Source: Streptomyces novaecaesareae (GTDB taxonomy: Bacteria > Actinomycetota > Actinomycetes > Streptomycetales > Streptomycetaceae). From it: a DNA stretch of 64,000 nt. Both the position numbers and the translations under genes were made by a program. This document shows, one piece after another, positions 54,696-64,000 of the stretch. The notes under the pieces were generated by a model. The model was not told the DNA's origin. It ran no database searches and saw nothing but the letters and a program-made list of their open reading frames with translations. The stretch covers positions 1-64,000 of the forward strand of contig NZ_JNWQ01000018.1 in assembly GCF_000716875.1 (NCBI RefSeq), in the 5' to 3' direction. Every line of letters begins with the position of its first letter. Positions within the stretch are counted from its first letter, which is position 1.

Positions 54696-55595
54696 GTGCT
54701 CGATCTGGTGACTGCGGTGCGCTACGTCGACCCCCTGCGGGCCGGCGGCTCGGTGCCCGGTGTGGTGGAGACCGACGACCTGGGAACGTACGTGGTCAAG
54801 TTCACCGGGGCCGCGCAGGGCCGCAAGGCGCTGATCGCCGAGGTGATCGTGGGCGAGCTGGCCCGGCGGCTGGACCTGCGGGTGCCGGAGCTGCGGCTGG
54901 TGGACTTCGACCCGGTCGTCGCCGCGGACGAGCCGGACACCGAGATCCAGGACATGCTCAAGGCCAGCGCCGGCCTCAACCTCGGCATGGACCTGCTGCC
55001 CGGAGCGCGGGACTACCGGCCCGGGCTGGTCCCGGTGGACTCCGTCGAGGCCGGCCGGGTGGTCTGGCTGGACGCGCTCACCGGCAACGTCGACCGCACC
55101 GTGCACAACCCCAACCTGGTGGTCTGGCACCAGCGGCTCTGGCTGATCGACAACGGCGCCGCGCTGATCTTCCACCACCGTTGGGCGGGCGCCGAGGCGG
55201 CGGTCGGCAAGCGCTACGACCTCAGCGCGCACGCGCTCGGCGGCTCGGCCCCGGACGTCCGGCTGGCCGACGAGGAGCTCGGCCCGCTGGTCACGGTGCC
55301 GCTGCTGGAGGAGGTGCTGGCCCTCGTCCCGGACGAGTGGCTGGCCGACGAGCCCGGCTTCGACTCGGTGGACGCCGTCCGGCACGCGTACGTCGCCCAC
55401 CTGGCCGCCCGGGCGGTGCTCTCCGAGGAGTGGCTCCCGGAGGGCTTCGCCACGCCCGATCAGCTGCGCGAGGCCGAACGGCGGCGGGCGGCCCGGACCC
55501 GGGCCGGGCGGCCGGCCTGGCTGCGGGACGTGCCGGACCTGCACGGCAAGCCGTCGGTGGAGACGGCCTGGGAGCACCACTTCGACGAGGAGTAG
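54696..55595 (+). CDS. orphan HipA-like kinase
   Basis: A 299-aa protein of the HipA-like kinase family. Kinase residues visible include K35 in TYVVKF, the catalytic loop GNVDRTVHN (D133, N138) and the metal-binding LIDNGAAL (D152), so it looks active. It is shorter than toxin HipA (about 440 aa) and lacks the N-terminal HipA_N part; no HipB-type antitoxin is next to it. It is conserved in streptomycetes. Substrate unknown. Confidence 0.85.
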   Translation: MLDLVTAVRYVDPLRAGGSVPGVVETDDLGTYVVKFTGAAQGRKALIAEVIVGELARRLDLRVPELRLVDFDPVVAADEPDTEIQDMLKASAGLNLGMDLLPGARDYRPGLVPVDSVEAGRVVWLDALTGNVDRTVHNPNLVVWHQRLWLIDNGAALIFHHRWAGAEAAVGKRYDLSAHALGGSAPDVRLADEELGPLVTVPLLEEVLALVPDEWLADEPGFDSVDAVRHAYVAHLAARAVLSEEWLPEGFATPDQLREAERRRAARTRAGRPAWLRDVPDLHGKPSVETAWEHHFDEE

Positions 55596-55606
55596 GGCCC
55601 CGGGCG

Positions 55607-55972
55607 TCAGCCGATCGCGGGGCGGACCCAGCCGAAGTACTCGACCGCGGTGCCGAGCAGCAGGCCGAAGGCGATCACCGGGAACCTGACGTCCCGGGGC
55701 AGCCCCTGTGTCCGGGCGATCAGGGCCGCGAGGCCCAGCCCGACCAGCGGGCCCACGGTGAGCAGCAGCACGAGGGGCAGCACCGCGACGGCCGGACCGC
55801 CGGCGGCCAGGCCCATCACCGCGACCACCAGGCCGCCGGTCGCGACGGTGGCGAGCATCGGGGCGGCGAGCAGCAGTTGACCCACACCCAGGGCCAGGGC
55901 GAGCCGGTTGCGCCGGCCGGGGGCGGCCGGGCCGCCGGGAAGGGCCTGCTCGCCGGGACGGGTCTGTGCCAT
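55607..55972 (-). CDS. small membrane protein of unknown function
   Basis: A 121-aa protein with a charged Pro/Gly N-terminus (MAQTRPGEQALPGGPAAPGR), then about four hydrophobic segments from residue 26 to 120. I start at ATG 55972, with AGGAG about 10 nt upstream; ATG 56014 gives 14 more residues. The gene is 11 bp from the convergent HipA-like gene. A GAGTAC-GG-GTACTC palindrome lies upstream at 56042-56055. Confidence 0.7.
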   Translation of the reverse strand: MAQTRPGEQALPGGPAAPGRRNRLALALGVGQLLLAAPMLATVATGGLVVAVMGLAAGGPAVAVLPLVLLLTVGPLVGLGLAALIARTQGLPRDVRFPVIAFGLLLGTAVEYFGWVRPAIG

Positions 55973-56065
55973 GCCGATCGACTCCTGTGGTGGCTCCGGT
56001 GGGTACGGATCCATCCTGGGCGGCGGGCGCGGCGGCGGCCTGAGTACGGGTACTCAAACGCGACC

Positions 56066-56095
56066 GGGGAGCGGGGCCCAGTGGCCCCGCTCCCC
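56066..56095 (-). terminator. terminator of the S8 protease gene
   Basis: Perfect 13-bp arms (56066-56078 and 56083-56095) with a CAGT loop, 35 nt past the stop. Confidence 0.88.
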
Positions 56096-56129
56096 CGCTC
56101 AGCGGTCAGGAGTCGCCGTGGTCAGCGCC

Positions 56130-57620
<1,491 letters not shown>

Positions 57621-57881
57621 TGGGGTTGGCCCTCCCGAGTCGTCATGCGGCAGCTGCGGTTGACAGGTGCGCAGGGAATGACCGGGACGTTAATGAATAT
57701 TCGATGAGATGCGCAAGAGGTAGTCATCTAATCGTCACATCTAGATCAGCAACGAAGACCGGAAGTCCGCAGGTGAACAAGGGAAACAGGGGCAAGATTG
57801 TTAAAAAGTGATGGTTCGCCGACGTTCGGCCATGCACGTGGAATCGGCGACCGACCACTCGACCGCACCGCCGCGGAGCAG

Positions 57882-59018
57882 CTACAACGCGTACAGCCGA
57901 CGCGCGTTGTCGGCGGCGATCAGCCGCGTCAGTCGCTGTGCATCGGCCGTGGAACACGCACCGTCCGTCTGCCAACGATCCAGCAGCGCACCAAGTCCGT
58001 AACGGAACTGACAGGTGCCCACCAAGAAAAACTCGGGTAGCCCGTAAGCGTCCGTGGAGAACAGCAATTTGCCGAACGGTGCCAGTTCCAGCATCTCACC
58101 CAGCACCGCCGCCACCCGCGGGCCGGTGTAGGAGGCCGTCAGCCCGAGGTCGGTGTACACCGTCGGAAAGGCCTGGGCCAGCCAGGCGGCCTGCCGGTGG
58201 TACGGGTAGCAGTGCAGCAGCACCAGCGGGACGCCGCTGGGCTCGGCGGCGCGCACGAAGTCCGTCAGCAGGGACGGGTCGGCCCGGTGCAGGGTGAGGT
58301 CCGGATCGCCGAAGCCGGTGTGGAGCTGCAGCGGCAGGCCCAGCTCGGCGCAGACGTCCACGGCCGTCCAGAGCAGGTGGTGCAGCAGGACCGGATCGGT
58401 CAGCCGCTGCCGCCCGCCGCGCAGCCGGGCGCCGGCGGCGGCCACCACGGCCGACCGGGCGGGCCGTTCGGCGGGGGCGGCCAGGCCGTGCCGGTAGGCG
58501 AGCACCGACTTGACCGCGACGGCCCCGCCCGCGGCCGCCGCCAACGCCTCCGCCACCGCCCGCGGCCAGTCCTCGGCACCGGCCGTGACCGTCTCGGCGA
58601 CCGCCTCCAGCCGGACCACCTCGCGCACCGACGCCCCCGCGGCCTCGGCCAGTTCGCCGAGGGGCAGCAGCGGCAGGCCCGCGGCGGCGGTCAGCCCGGT
58701 GTCCACCAGGCAGGTGTCCAGCCCGGCCGCGCCGAGCAGCCGCCGGGCGGCCTCGGCGGCGCCCAACTCGCGCCGCCGGGCCAGGTAGTCGGCGGCCGGG
58801 GCGTGCGCCGGCAGGCCGAGCACCGGCGGGCACCAGCGTCGTACGGCGAGGCCCAGCGCGCTGTCGAAGGGCGAACAGCCGGGAGCGGGCGGACGGTCGG
58901 ACTCGGTGAGCAGCCCGGCCAGGGCGTCGTCGGCGAGGTCGGCCGCCACCACGCTGTGGCAGTGGTGGTCGACCAGCGCGAGCGCCCCTTCGGGTGACGC
59001 GAGCCGCAGCCGGGCCAC
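57882..59018 (-). CDS. amidohydrolase family protein (FluG N-domain-like)
   Basis: A 378-aa TIM-barrel amidohydrolase with an N-terminal metal motif VDHHCHS (H19 and H21), LQLHTGFGDPD, VLLHCYPYHRQAAWLA and the late Asp in LLFSTDAYGLPEF. In the fungal developmental protein FluG, such a domain is fused to a glutamine synthetase-like domain; here the two are adjacent genes, 3 bp apart, with the synthetase-like gene first. Together they might make and hydrolyse a gamma-glutamyl amide. The substrate is inference. Confidence 0.85.
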   Translation of the reverse strand: MARLRLASPEGALALVDHHCHSVVAADLADDALAGLLTESDRPPAPGCSPFDSALGLAVRRWCPPVLGLPAHAPAADYLARRRELGAAEAARRLLGAAGLDTCLVDTGLTAAAGLPLLPLGELAEAAGASVREVVRLEAVAETVTAGAEDWPRAVAEALAAAAGGAVAVKSVLAYRHGLAAPAERPARSAVVAAAGARLRGGRQRLTDPVLLHHLLWTAVDVCAELGLPLQLHTGFGDPDLTLHRADPSLLTDFVRAAEPSGVPLVLLHCYPYHRQAAWLAQAFPTVYTDLGLTASYTGPRVAAVLGEMLELAPFGKLLFSTDAYGLPEFFLVGTCQFRYGLGALLDRWQTDGACSTADAQRLTRLIAADNARRLYAL

Positions 59019-59021
59019 CGC

Positions 59022-60455
59022 TCAGTACCGCCAGCGCGTCGCCGCCACCGACTCCTCGGGCGTGGCGGCGGCGAACTGCTCGCCCTCCGCCCGGCGCACC
59101 GCCAGCACCGCCTGGTACAGCGGCTCGCCGAGGGCCTCGCGCAGCACCGCCGAACGCTCGTACGCGGCCAGCGCCTCGGCCGGGCTCTGCGGCAGCCGGG
59201 GCACCGTGCCGGGCTCGGCGGCCGCTGGATCCCCGGTGAACTCCGGTGGCAGCGCCAGCCGTTGGTCCAGCCCGGCGAGGCCGGCCGCGAGCACCGCGCC
59301 GACCGCGAGGTACGGGTTGGCGCTGGCGTCGAAGCACTTGACCTCGGCGTTGGCGGCGGTGGCCCGCTCCCCGGTGGACCCCGTGACCAGGCGCAGCGCG
59401 GCCTCGCGGTTCTCCAGGCCCCAGCACTGGTAGGCGCCGGCCCACTGCGAGGGCACCAGCCGCAGGTACCCGGCCGGGCTGGAGCAGCCCAGCACCAGCA
59501 GCTCGGGCAGCGCGTCGAGGACCCCGGCGAGGAAGCCCTCGGCCTCGGCGGTCAGACCGTGCGGCCCGGGGCCGCCGTGGCCGAGGTTGCGCTCGCCGCG
59601 CCAGAGGCTGAGGTGCAGGTGCCCGCCGTTGCCGACCGCGCCCGCCTCGACCACCGGCGCGAAGGAGACCCGCAGGCCGTGCCGGGCGGACACGGCCCGG
59701 ATGGTGTGCCGGACCAGGACGGAGGTGTCCGCGGCGCCGACCGGGCCCTCGGAGGCGACCGAGACCTCGAACTGGCCCGGGGAGTACTCGGGGTGGATCT
59801 GCAGGACGCTCAACCCCTGCGCGCCGAGGGCACGCAGGACGTCCCGCAGGTAGTCGGAGAGGTCGGTGAGCCGGTGCATCCCGTACGCGGGGCCGTGCGT
59901 GGGGTACTGCGGCTCCTCCTGCGGGGAGCCGGCGAGGGCGACCACCCACTCGACCTCGATGGCGGCCTTGAGGCTGAGCCCGCGCCCGGCCGCCGCGGCC
60001 TCCATCCGGCGGGCGAACAGCCGCTGGCAGCCCGGGTGCGGGGCGCCGGTCTGGGTGTACCTGTCCCCCGGGGCCCAGGCCCAGCCGGGCTGGGCGGCCA
60101 GCGGGACGACCCGCTCCAGGTCGGGGTAGAGCCTGAGGTCCCCGGTGGGGCCGCCGATGATCGGGCTGGTGGTGATCGCGTCGTCGGCGAGGAAGACGTC
60201 GAAGCAGGGCGCGGTGCCGACGCCCCACTGCGCGGCGTGCGTCAGCGCGGCCAGTGGCACGGCCTTGACCCGGGTGACGCCCGCGTTGTCCACCCAGGTG
60301 ACGGCCACCGCCTCGACCGCGGCGGTGCGCAGCCGGTCGGCGGCCGCATCGGCGCGCTCGGCCCGTTCGGCGCGCGGGGGCAGCGCGACGGCGGCCGCGG
60401 CGTCGGCGGGGCCGGGCGGCTCGGTGGAGCCGGCGGTGGCGGTTCCGGTGGTCAT
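59022..60455 (-). CDS. glutamine synthetase family protein (GlnA-like)
   Basis: A 477-aa protein with GS fold motifs: EVEWVVAL (acidic metal site), HPEYSPGQFEVSV, GNGGHLHLSLWRG, the ASANPYLAVGAVLAAGLAGL block and RLVPSQWAG. Non-canonical GS-like proteins in streptomycetes (GlnA2-GlnA4) glutamylate polyamines or ethanolamine; this one could be of that type, although I cannot say which substrate. It precedes and is probably co-transcribed with the amidohydrolase. Confidence 0.88.
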   Translation of the reverse strand: MTTGTATAGSTEPPGPADAAAAVALPPRAERAERADAAADRLRTAAVEAVAVTWVDNAGVTRVKAVPLAALTHAAQWGVGTAPCFDVFLADDAITTSPIIGGPTGDLRLYPDLERVVPLAAQPGWAWAPGDRYTQTGAPHPGCQRLFARRMEAAAAGRGLSLKAAIEVEWVVALAGSPQEEPQYPTHGPAYGMHRLTDLSDYLRDVLRALGAQGLSVLQIHPEYSPGQFEVSVASEGPVGAADTSVLVRHTIRAVSARHGLRVSFAPVVEAGAVGNGGHLHLSLWRGERNLGHGGPGPHGLTAEAEGFLAGVLDALPELLVLGCSSPAGYLRLVPSQWAGAYQCWGLENREAALRLVTGSTGERATAANAEVKCFDASANPYLAVGAVLAAGLAGLDQRLALPPEFTGDPAAAEPGTVPRLPQSPAEALAAYERSAVLREALGEPLYQAVLAVRRAEGEQFAAATPEESVAATRWRY

Positions 60456-60508
60456 GTCACCATGCTGCCCCGGCGGTTGGGCTTGTGTAACTCCCCTATC
60501 GGGTGGTC

Positions 60509-60530
60509 CGGACGGACGACCGTCCGTCCG
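60509..60530. promoter_or_regulatory. 22-bp palindrome before the glutamine synthetase-like gene
   Basis: Perfect 10-2-10 repeat made of CGGACGGACG and its complement. It is directly after the broken gene at 60532 and 54 nt before the synthetase-like start, so it may be a terminator or an operator. Confidence 0.5.
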
Positions 60531-60531
60531 T

Positions 60532-61241
60532 TCACTCGTTCGGGGCGAACCGGGCCGTCAACTCCCCCGCGGTGATCCGCTCCAGGGCGTCCGGGGCGGC
60601 GTCCGTCGGGCCCGGGTAGAGCCGGCAGAACGTGCCGTGCGCGCCGGCCGGGGCGGGCACGTCGGCGTGCACCAGCGCCGCGAACGCCTTGGCGCCGGTG
60701 AGGCGTTCGGCGATCAGCCGGGCGGTGTCGTCCGGCCGCTGCTCGGTGCGCCGGTCGCTCACGTGGCGCCCGCGCAGCCGCTCGGTGTGGGTGCGGGCCT
60801 GGAGGTCGACGATCATCGGCACACAGATCCTGGCGTCCCCGGCGAGGTCCAGCCGCTGGCGGAGGGGACGCCCTCGGGGAAGCTGCGGAACAGCGGCTGG
60901 TGGCTGCGGTTGGCGCCGAGCAGCGCGTCGATCCGCCACAGCAGTCGGGTGCCGGCCGCGGACAGGTCCAGCGGGCGCAGCCGGCCGAGGGCGGCGCGCA
61001 GGTCGCGGGTCAGTACGTAGCCGCGCTGCGCCAGGTCGGCTTCCAGTGCCCCGAGCTCCTGGGCCGACCACGGCAGCGGTTCCTCGGGTGCGGCGCCGGG
61101 TGCGACCCGAACCATCCCGTGACGGCGCAGCAGGTAGGCGTCCAGCCCGGTCTCGGGCTCCACGGCGCTCGGCTTCTTCACAGCTCTTCCCCCGGCAGGT
61201 ACGACGAAGCGGGGGCGGAGAGTGGGCGCACTCGGGTTCAT
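60532..61241 (-). pseudogene. disrupted MXAN_6230/SCO0854-like gene
   Basis: The first frame starts at 61241 (MNPSAPTLRPR) and reads through LDAYLLRRHGMVRV, LEADLAQRGYVLTRDLRAAL and PLFRSFPEGVP, an N-terminal pattern I recall from the MXAN_6230/SCO0854 RING-type family. After FPEGVP the coding potential jumps by -1 at a CCCC run (near 60866), and the second frame continues LRQRLDLAGDARICVPMIVDLQ to 60532. The first frame alone ends at 60813 with unrelated residues. The total is far shorter than the family (several hundred residues), so an internal deletion plus frameshift is likely. A coupled second ORF starting at ATG 60816 is the alternative. Confidence 0.6.
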
Positions 61242-61724
61242 TGCGGAGATGAGTGAGAAGGAAGCACGCCACGGAGCCGCCCCCGCGCCGATCACCCCAG
61301 CGAACGCCCGCCCCGCCCCCCCGAACGGTTTTCCGCCCGCAGCCCCCTTCCTACCGGCGAGTAGCTTCGCTACAGTGGCCGCACGCACCACCGTCGGGCT
61401 TCGGGAGCCGCACCGACGGGGCTCGCGGTCGCCGTGTCTGCGGCGCTCGCGCGGTGCGTCTTCACCGGCCGGTGCCGCGAACCGCGGCGGGCCGGGTTCT
61501 CTTCCTCGTATCAGAGCCGCTTCCTTCACCTTCGAGCGCCTGAGTACCACGGCACACCCGCAGTTCGGCCGGAGCGGACCGGCCGCTGCCCGGTGCGCCG
61601 GAACCCGTCATCTCCCCAGCCCCCGCGCGTGGACCCTCCTCCGGCGGCGGCCGCCCCCGTCGTACGGGCGCGGCGGCCTGCCCGCCGGAGCACGCGCGGG
61701 CTCTCATGACTAGGAGTCAGGACC
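61242..61724. other. 483-bp region with promoter and operator of the dehydrogenase gene
   Basis: The plus strand has TTCCTA (61348-61353), 17-bp spacer and TACAGT (61371-61376). Within it lies CTACCGGCGAGTAG (61351-61364), an inverted CTAC/GTAG site, overlapping GTAGC-TTC-GCTAC (61361-61373). Both look like a repressor site. The 5' untranslated region to the ATG at 61725 would be about 340 nt, unusually long. ORFs inside it lack coding character. Confidence 0.55.
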
Positions 61725-63500
61725 ATGGAGCGTCCCTTCCCCACGGTGGCCGTGGTCGGCCTCGGCACGATGGGTGCCGGTGTCGCGGTGGCGGTCGCCA
61801 AGAGCGGCCGCCGGGTGATCGGCATCGAGGCCACCGAGGACTCGGCCGCCCGGGCGCTGGCCCGGATCGAGGAGGCCACCGCGCACGCGGTCGACCGGGA
61901 GCGGATCACCGCCGAGGAGCGCACCGCGCTGCTCGCGCTGATCTCGGTCGGCCACGAGCTGACGGCCGCCGCCGCGGCGGACCTGGTGATCGAGGAGGTG
62001 CCCGAGCAACTGGAGCTGAAGCGGGAGGTCTTCGCCGAGCTGGACCGGATCTGCCCGGAGAGCACCGTGCTGGCCACCGGCACCACCGCGCTCTCGGTGA
62101 CCCGGATCGCCGCCGCGACCGCCCGTCCGGAGCGCGTGCTGGGCCTGCACTTCTTCAACCCGGTGCACACCATGAAGCTGGTCGAGGTGGTCCGCACCGT
62201 GCTGACCTCCGCGCAGACCGCCGAGGACGCCGCGGCCTTCGCCCGGGACCTCGGCAAGGAGCCGGTGGCAGCCGGCGACCGGGCCGGCTTCGTGGTGAAC
62301 GGCCTGCTGTTCGCCTACCTGAACCAGGCCGCGGCGATGTACGAGTCCAAGTACGCCTCGCGGGAGGACATCGACGCGGCGATGCGGCTCGGCTGCGGCC
62401 TGCCGATGGGCCCGCTGGCGCTGCTCGACCTGATCGGCATCGACACCGCCCGCACCGTCCTGGAGGCGATGTACGAGCAGTCCCGGGACCGCCTGCACGC
62501 CCCCGCCCCGATCCTCGGCCAGCTGGTCGCGGCCGGGCTGCTGGGCCGCAAGACCGGCCGCGGCTTCTACGCCTACGAGGCGCCGGGCTCCTCCAGGGCC
62601 GTGGACGCGGCCACCGGGCCGGCCCTGCCGAAGGTGCCGGGCCGCGAGGTCCGCACCGTCGGTGTCTGCGGCTCGGGCACCATGGCCACCGGCATCGCCG
62701 AGGTGTTCGCCAAGGCCGGGCACCCGGTGCTGCTGGCCGCCCGCAGCCAGGAGAAGGCCGACCGGGCCAAGGCGCAGCTGGCCAAGTCCCTGGAGCGTTC
62801 GGTCTCCAGGGGCCGGATGGCAGCCGAGCAGCGGGACGCCGCGCTGGCGCTGGTGACCCCGGTCGGCCAGTACGCCGAGCTGGCCGGGGTCGACCTGGTG
62901 GTCGAGGCGGTCGCCGAGGACCTGGCGGTCAAGCGGGAGCTGTTCGCCACCCTGGACAAGATCGTCAAGCCGGGCGCAGTGCTCGCCACCACCACCTCCT
63001 CGCTGCCGGTGATCAGCTGCGCGACCGCCACCTCGCGGCCGCAGGACGTGATCGGCATGCACTTCTTCAACCCGGCGCCGGCCATGAAGCTGGTCGAGGT
63101 GGTCTCCACCGTGCTGACCGCGCCGGACGTCACCGCGACGGTGCTGGAGCTGACCGCCAAGGTCCGCAAGCACCCGGTGGAGTGCGGCGACCGGGCCGGC
63201 TTCATCGTCAACGCACTGCTCTTCCCCTACCTGAACGACGCGGTGCGGATGCTGCAGGAGCACTACGCGACGGTCGACGACATCGACACCGCGATGAAGC
63301 TCGGCTGCGGCTACCCGATGGGCCCCTTCGAGCTGCTGGACGTGGTCGGCCTGGACGTCTCGCTGACCATCGAGCAGGTGCTGCACCAGGAGTTCCGCGA
63401 GCCCGGCCTGGCCGCCGCGCCGCTGCTGGAGCACCTGGTCGCGGCGGGCTGCCTGGGCCGCAAGACCGGCCGCGGCTTCCGCGACCACGCGCGCCGGTGA
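61725..63500 (+). CDS. tandem-duplicated 3-hydroxyacyl-CoA dehydrogenase
   Basis: The 591-aa protein contains two complete 3-hydroxybutyryl-CoA dehydrogenase units (about residues 7-287 and 309-585). Each has the NAD motif (GLGTMGAG; GSGTMATG), HFFNP catalytic region, DRAGF(V/I)VN, (C)GxPMGP and a GRKTGRGF end. The two halves share the same motif order, so this is an internal gene duplication. It oxidises/reduces acetoacetyl/3-hydroxybutyryl-CoA. With the TetR gene next door it matches the order I recall at the streptomycete ccr/ethylmalonyl-CoA locus. AGGAG lies 8 nt upstream of the ATG. Confidence 0.93.
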   Translation: MERPFPTVAVVGLGTMGAGVAVAVAKSGRRVIGIEATEDSAARALARIEEATAHAVDRERITAEERTALLALISVGHELTAAAAADLVIEEVPEQLELKREVFAELDRICPESTVLATGTTALSVTRIAAATARPERVLGLHFFNPVHTMKLVEVVRTVLTSAQTAEDAAAFARDLGKEPVAAGDRAGFVVNGLLFAYLNQAAAMYESKYASREDIDAAMRLGCGLPMGPLALLDLIGIDTARTVLEAMYEQSRDRLHAPAPILGQLVAAGLLGRKTGRGFYAYEAPGSSRAVDAATGPALPKVPGREVRTVGVCGSGTMATGIAEVFAKAGHPVLLAARSQEKADRAKAQLAKSLERSVSRGRMAAEQRDAALALVTPVGQYAELAGVDLVVEAVAEDLAVKRELFATLDKIVKPGAVLATTTSSLPVISCATATSRPQDVIGMHFFNPAPAMKLVEVVSTVLTAPDVTATVLELTAKVRKHPVECGDRAGFIVNALLFPYLNDAVRMLQEHYATVDDIDTAMKLGCGYPMGPFELLDVVGLDVSLTIEQVLHQEFREPGLAAAPLLEHLVAAGCLGRKTGRGFRDHARR

Positions 63501-63663
63501 CCACGCCCCAGCCCGGGGGCGACGCGGCGCACGGGGGTGCACCCTCCGCACGCCCCGGCTGGAGCCCCGGGACGGTGTCCTCCCGCTGGCCGCGGCCGGC
63601 GGTGACCGGCCCGGTCGCGTCGGTGCGCCGGGGAAGGGCCGTGGCCGTGCCCCCGGGGCCGTG

Positions 63664-63669
63664 TAGCGT
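63664..63669 (+). promoter_or_regulatory. -10 of a leaderless tetR gene
   Basis: TAGCGT ends 7 nt before the ATG at 63677. The -35 is weak. Confidence 0.6.
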
Positions 63670-63676
63670 TCCGGAC

Positions 63677-64000
63677 ATGGATCGGGTTCAGTCAGCCTCC
63701 CCGCAGCACCCCGCCGGTTCGCACGGCGCCGACCGGACGGCCCCCTCGACCGGGGGCACCGGACCGGAGGGCGGGCCGGGCAGCCGCCGGGCGGCGGCGC
63801 AGCGCCAGCAGATGCGCCAGGACCTGGCCACGGCCGCGATGGAGCTGTTCGCCTCGCAGGGCTACGAGGAGACCACGGTCGACCAGATCGCGGCCGCCGC
63901 CGGGGTGGCCCGGCGCACCTTCTTCCGGTACTTCCGGTCGAAGGAGGAGGCGATCTTCCCGGACCACGACGACACCCTCGTCCGGGTGGCGGACCTGCTG
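63677..64000 (+). CDS. TetR-family regulator, 3' end cut by the window
   Basis: The open frame runs off the right edge; 108 codons are visible. After a disordered Gly/Pro/Ser-rich tail (1-45) comes a TetR HTH: QDLATAAMELFASQGYEETTVDQIAAAAGVARRTFFRYFRSKEEAIFPDHDD. It is likely the regulator of the dehydrogenase gene and of the cluster expected to the right. The CTAC/GTAG palindrome at 61351 is a candidate site. Confidence 0.9.
   Translation, partial: MDRVQSASPQHPAGSHGADRTAPSTGGTGPEGGPGSRRAAAQRQQMRQDLATAAMELFASQGYEETTVDQIAAAAGVARRTFFRYFRSKEEAIFPDHDDTLVRVADLL

Noticed and set aside
61250..61713. Plus-strand ORF reading into the dehydrogenase leader
   Set aside because: Arg/Ser/Pro-rich translation without recognisable motifs; it crosses the promoter and operator-like region, so it is probably non-coding.

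Overview
The window is a high-GC chromosomal segment from a streptomycete (Streptomyces or Kitasatospora; the sequence does not decide which). Evidence: strong G/C third-position bias that creates long mirror ORFs, frequent GTG starts and one probable TTG start, the actinobacterial fabG-fabI pair, Rv1747-type FHA-ABC protein, CynX-type permease with a small partner protein, Asp23/AmaP operon, a 6C small RNA and a streptomycete-type rRNA leader. It reads as core chromosome: I see no IS element, prophage, integrase, CRISPR array or tRNA gene.

Left edge (1-9.8 kb): the leader and promoters of an rRNA operon whose 16S gene lies left of the window on the minus strand, tyrS with a perfect hairpin terminator, an HNH nuclease, a membrane-anchored PQQ-propeller protein, a pterin dehydratase, a 59-aa DUF1272 protein, a TauE/SafE exporter, the NfeD-SPFH membrane pair, an ABC ATPase and a conserved unknown protein. 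9.9-22.4 kb: a GAF sensor kinase/NarL regulator pair, a double-FHA ABC exporter, serB, a SixA-like phosphatase, a CynX-type permease divergent from a FadR-type repressor with a palindromic operator on the permease -10, the type II fatty acid synthesis pair fabG-fabI, and a metallo-beta-lactamase-fold hydrolase.

22.4-41 kb: a tldD/pmbA pair followed by a KptA-type 2'-phosphotransferase, DUF3099, the 6C small RNA, a small Cys-rich protein, moaA, an ActP-type symporter with DUF485, an alcohol dehydrogenase, a DEDDh exonuclease with BRCT, SURF1, a MerR-thioredoxin redox pair, an SDR-like protein without the catalytic tyrosine, the five-gene Asp23/AmaP envelope-stress operon, an enoyl-CoA hydratase, a small HTH protein and an ABC-F ATPase preceded by a possible 7-codon leader peptide.

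41-54 kb: an exopolysaccharide locus. A minus-strand, overlapping gene run starts with the priming sugar-phosphate transferase and continues with a Wzy/O-antigen-ligase-like polymerase, a MurJ/Wzx-like flippase, a polysaccharide deacetylase, a GT4 glycosyltransferase, a Wzz-like chain-length protein and a FemAB-like acyltransferase. A second GT4 has its own leaderless promoter upstream, and a secreted GH26-type glycanase converges on the end of the run. Together these could initiate, assemble, flip, polymerise, deacetylate and trim an extracellular polymer.

54-64 kb: an SRPBCC protein, an orphan HipA-like kinase, a secreted S8 protease, a glutamine synthetase-like gene next to an amidohydrolase (a split FluG arrangement), a broken gene related to the MXAN_6230/SCO0854 family, a tandemly duplicated 3-hydroxyacyl-CoA dehydrogenase and the start of a TetR gene cut by the window edge; this last pair suggests an ethylmalonyl-CoA (ccr) cluster just to the right. 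A recurring feature is a consensus -10 hexamer 6-8 nt before the start codon, indicating several leaderless transcripts.
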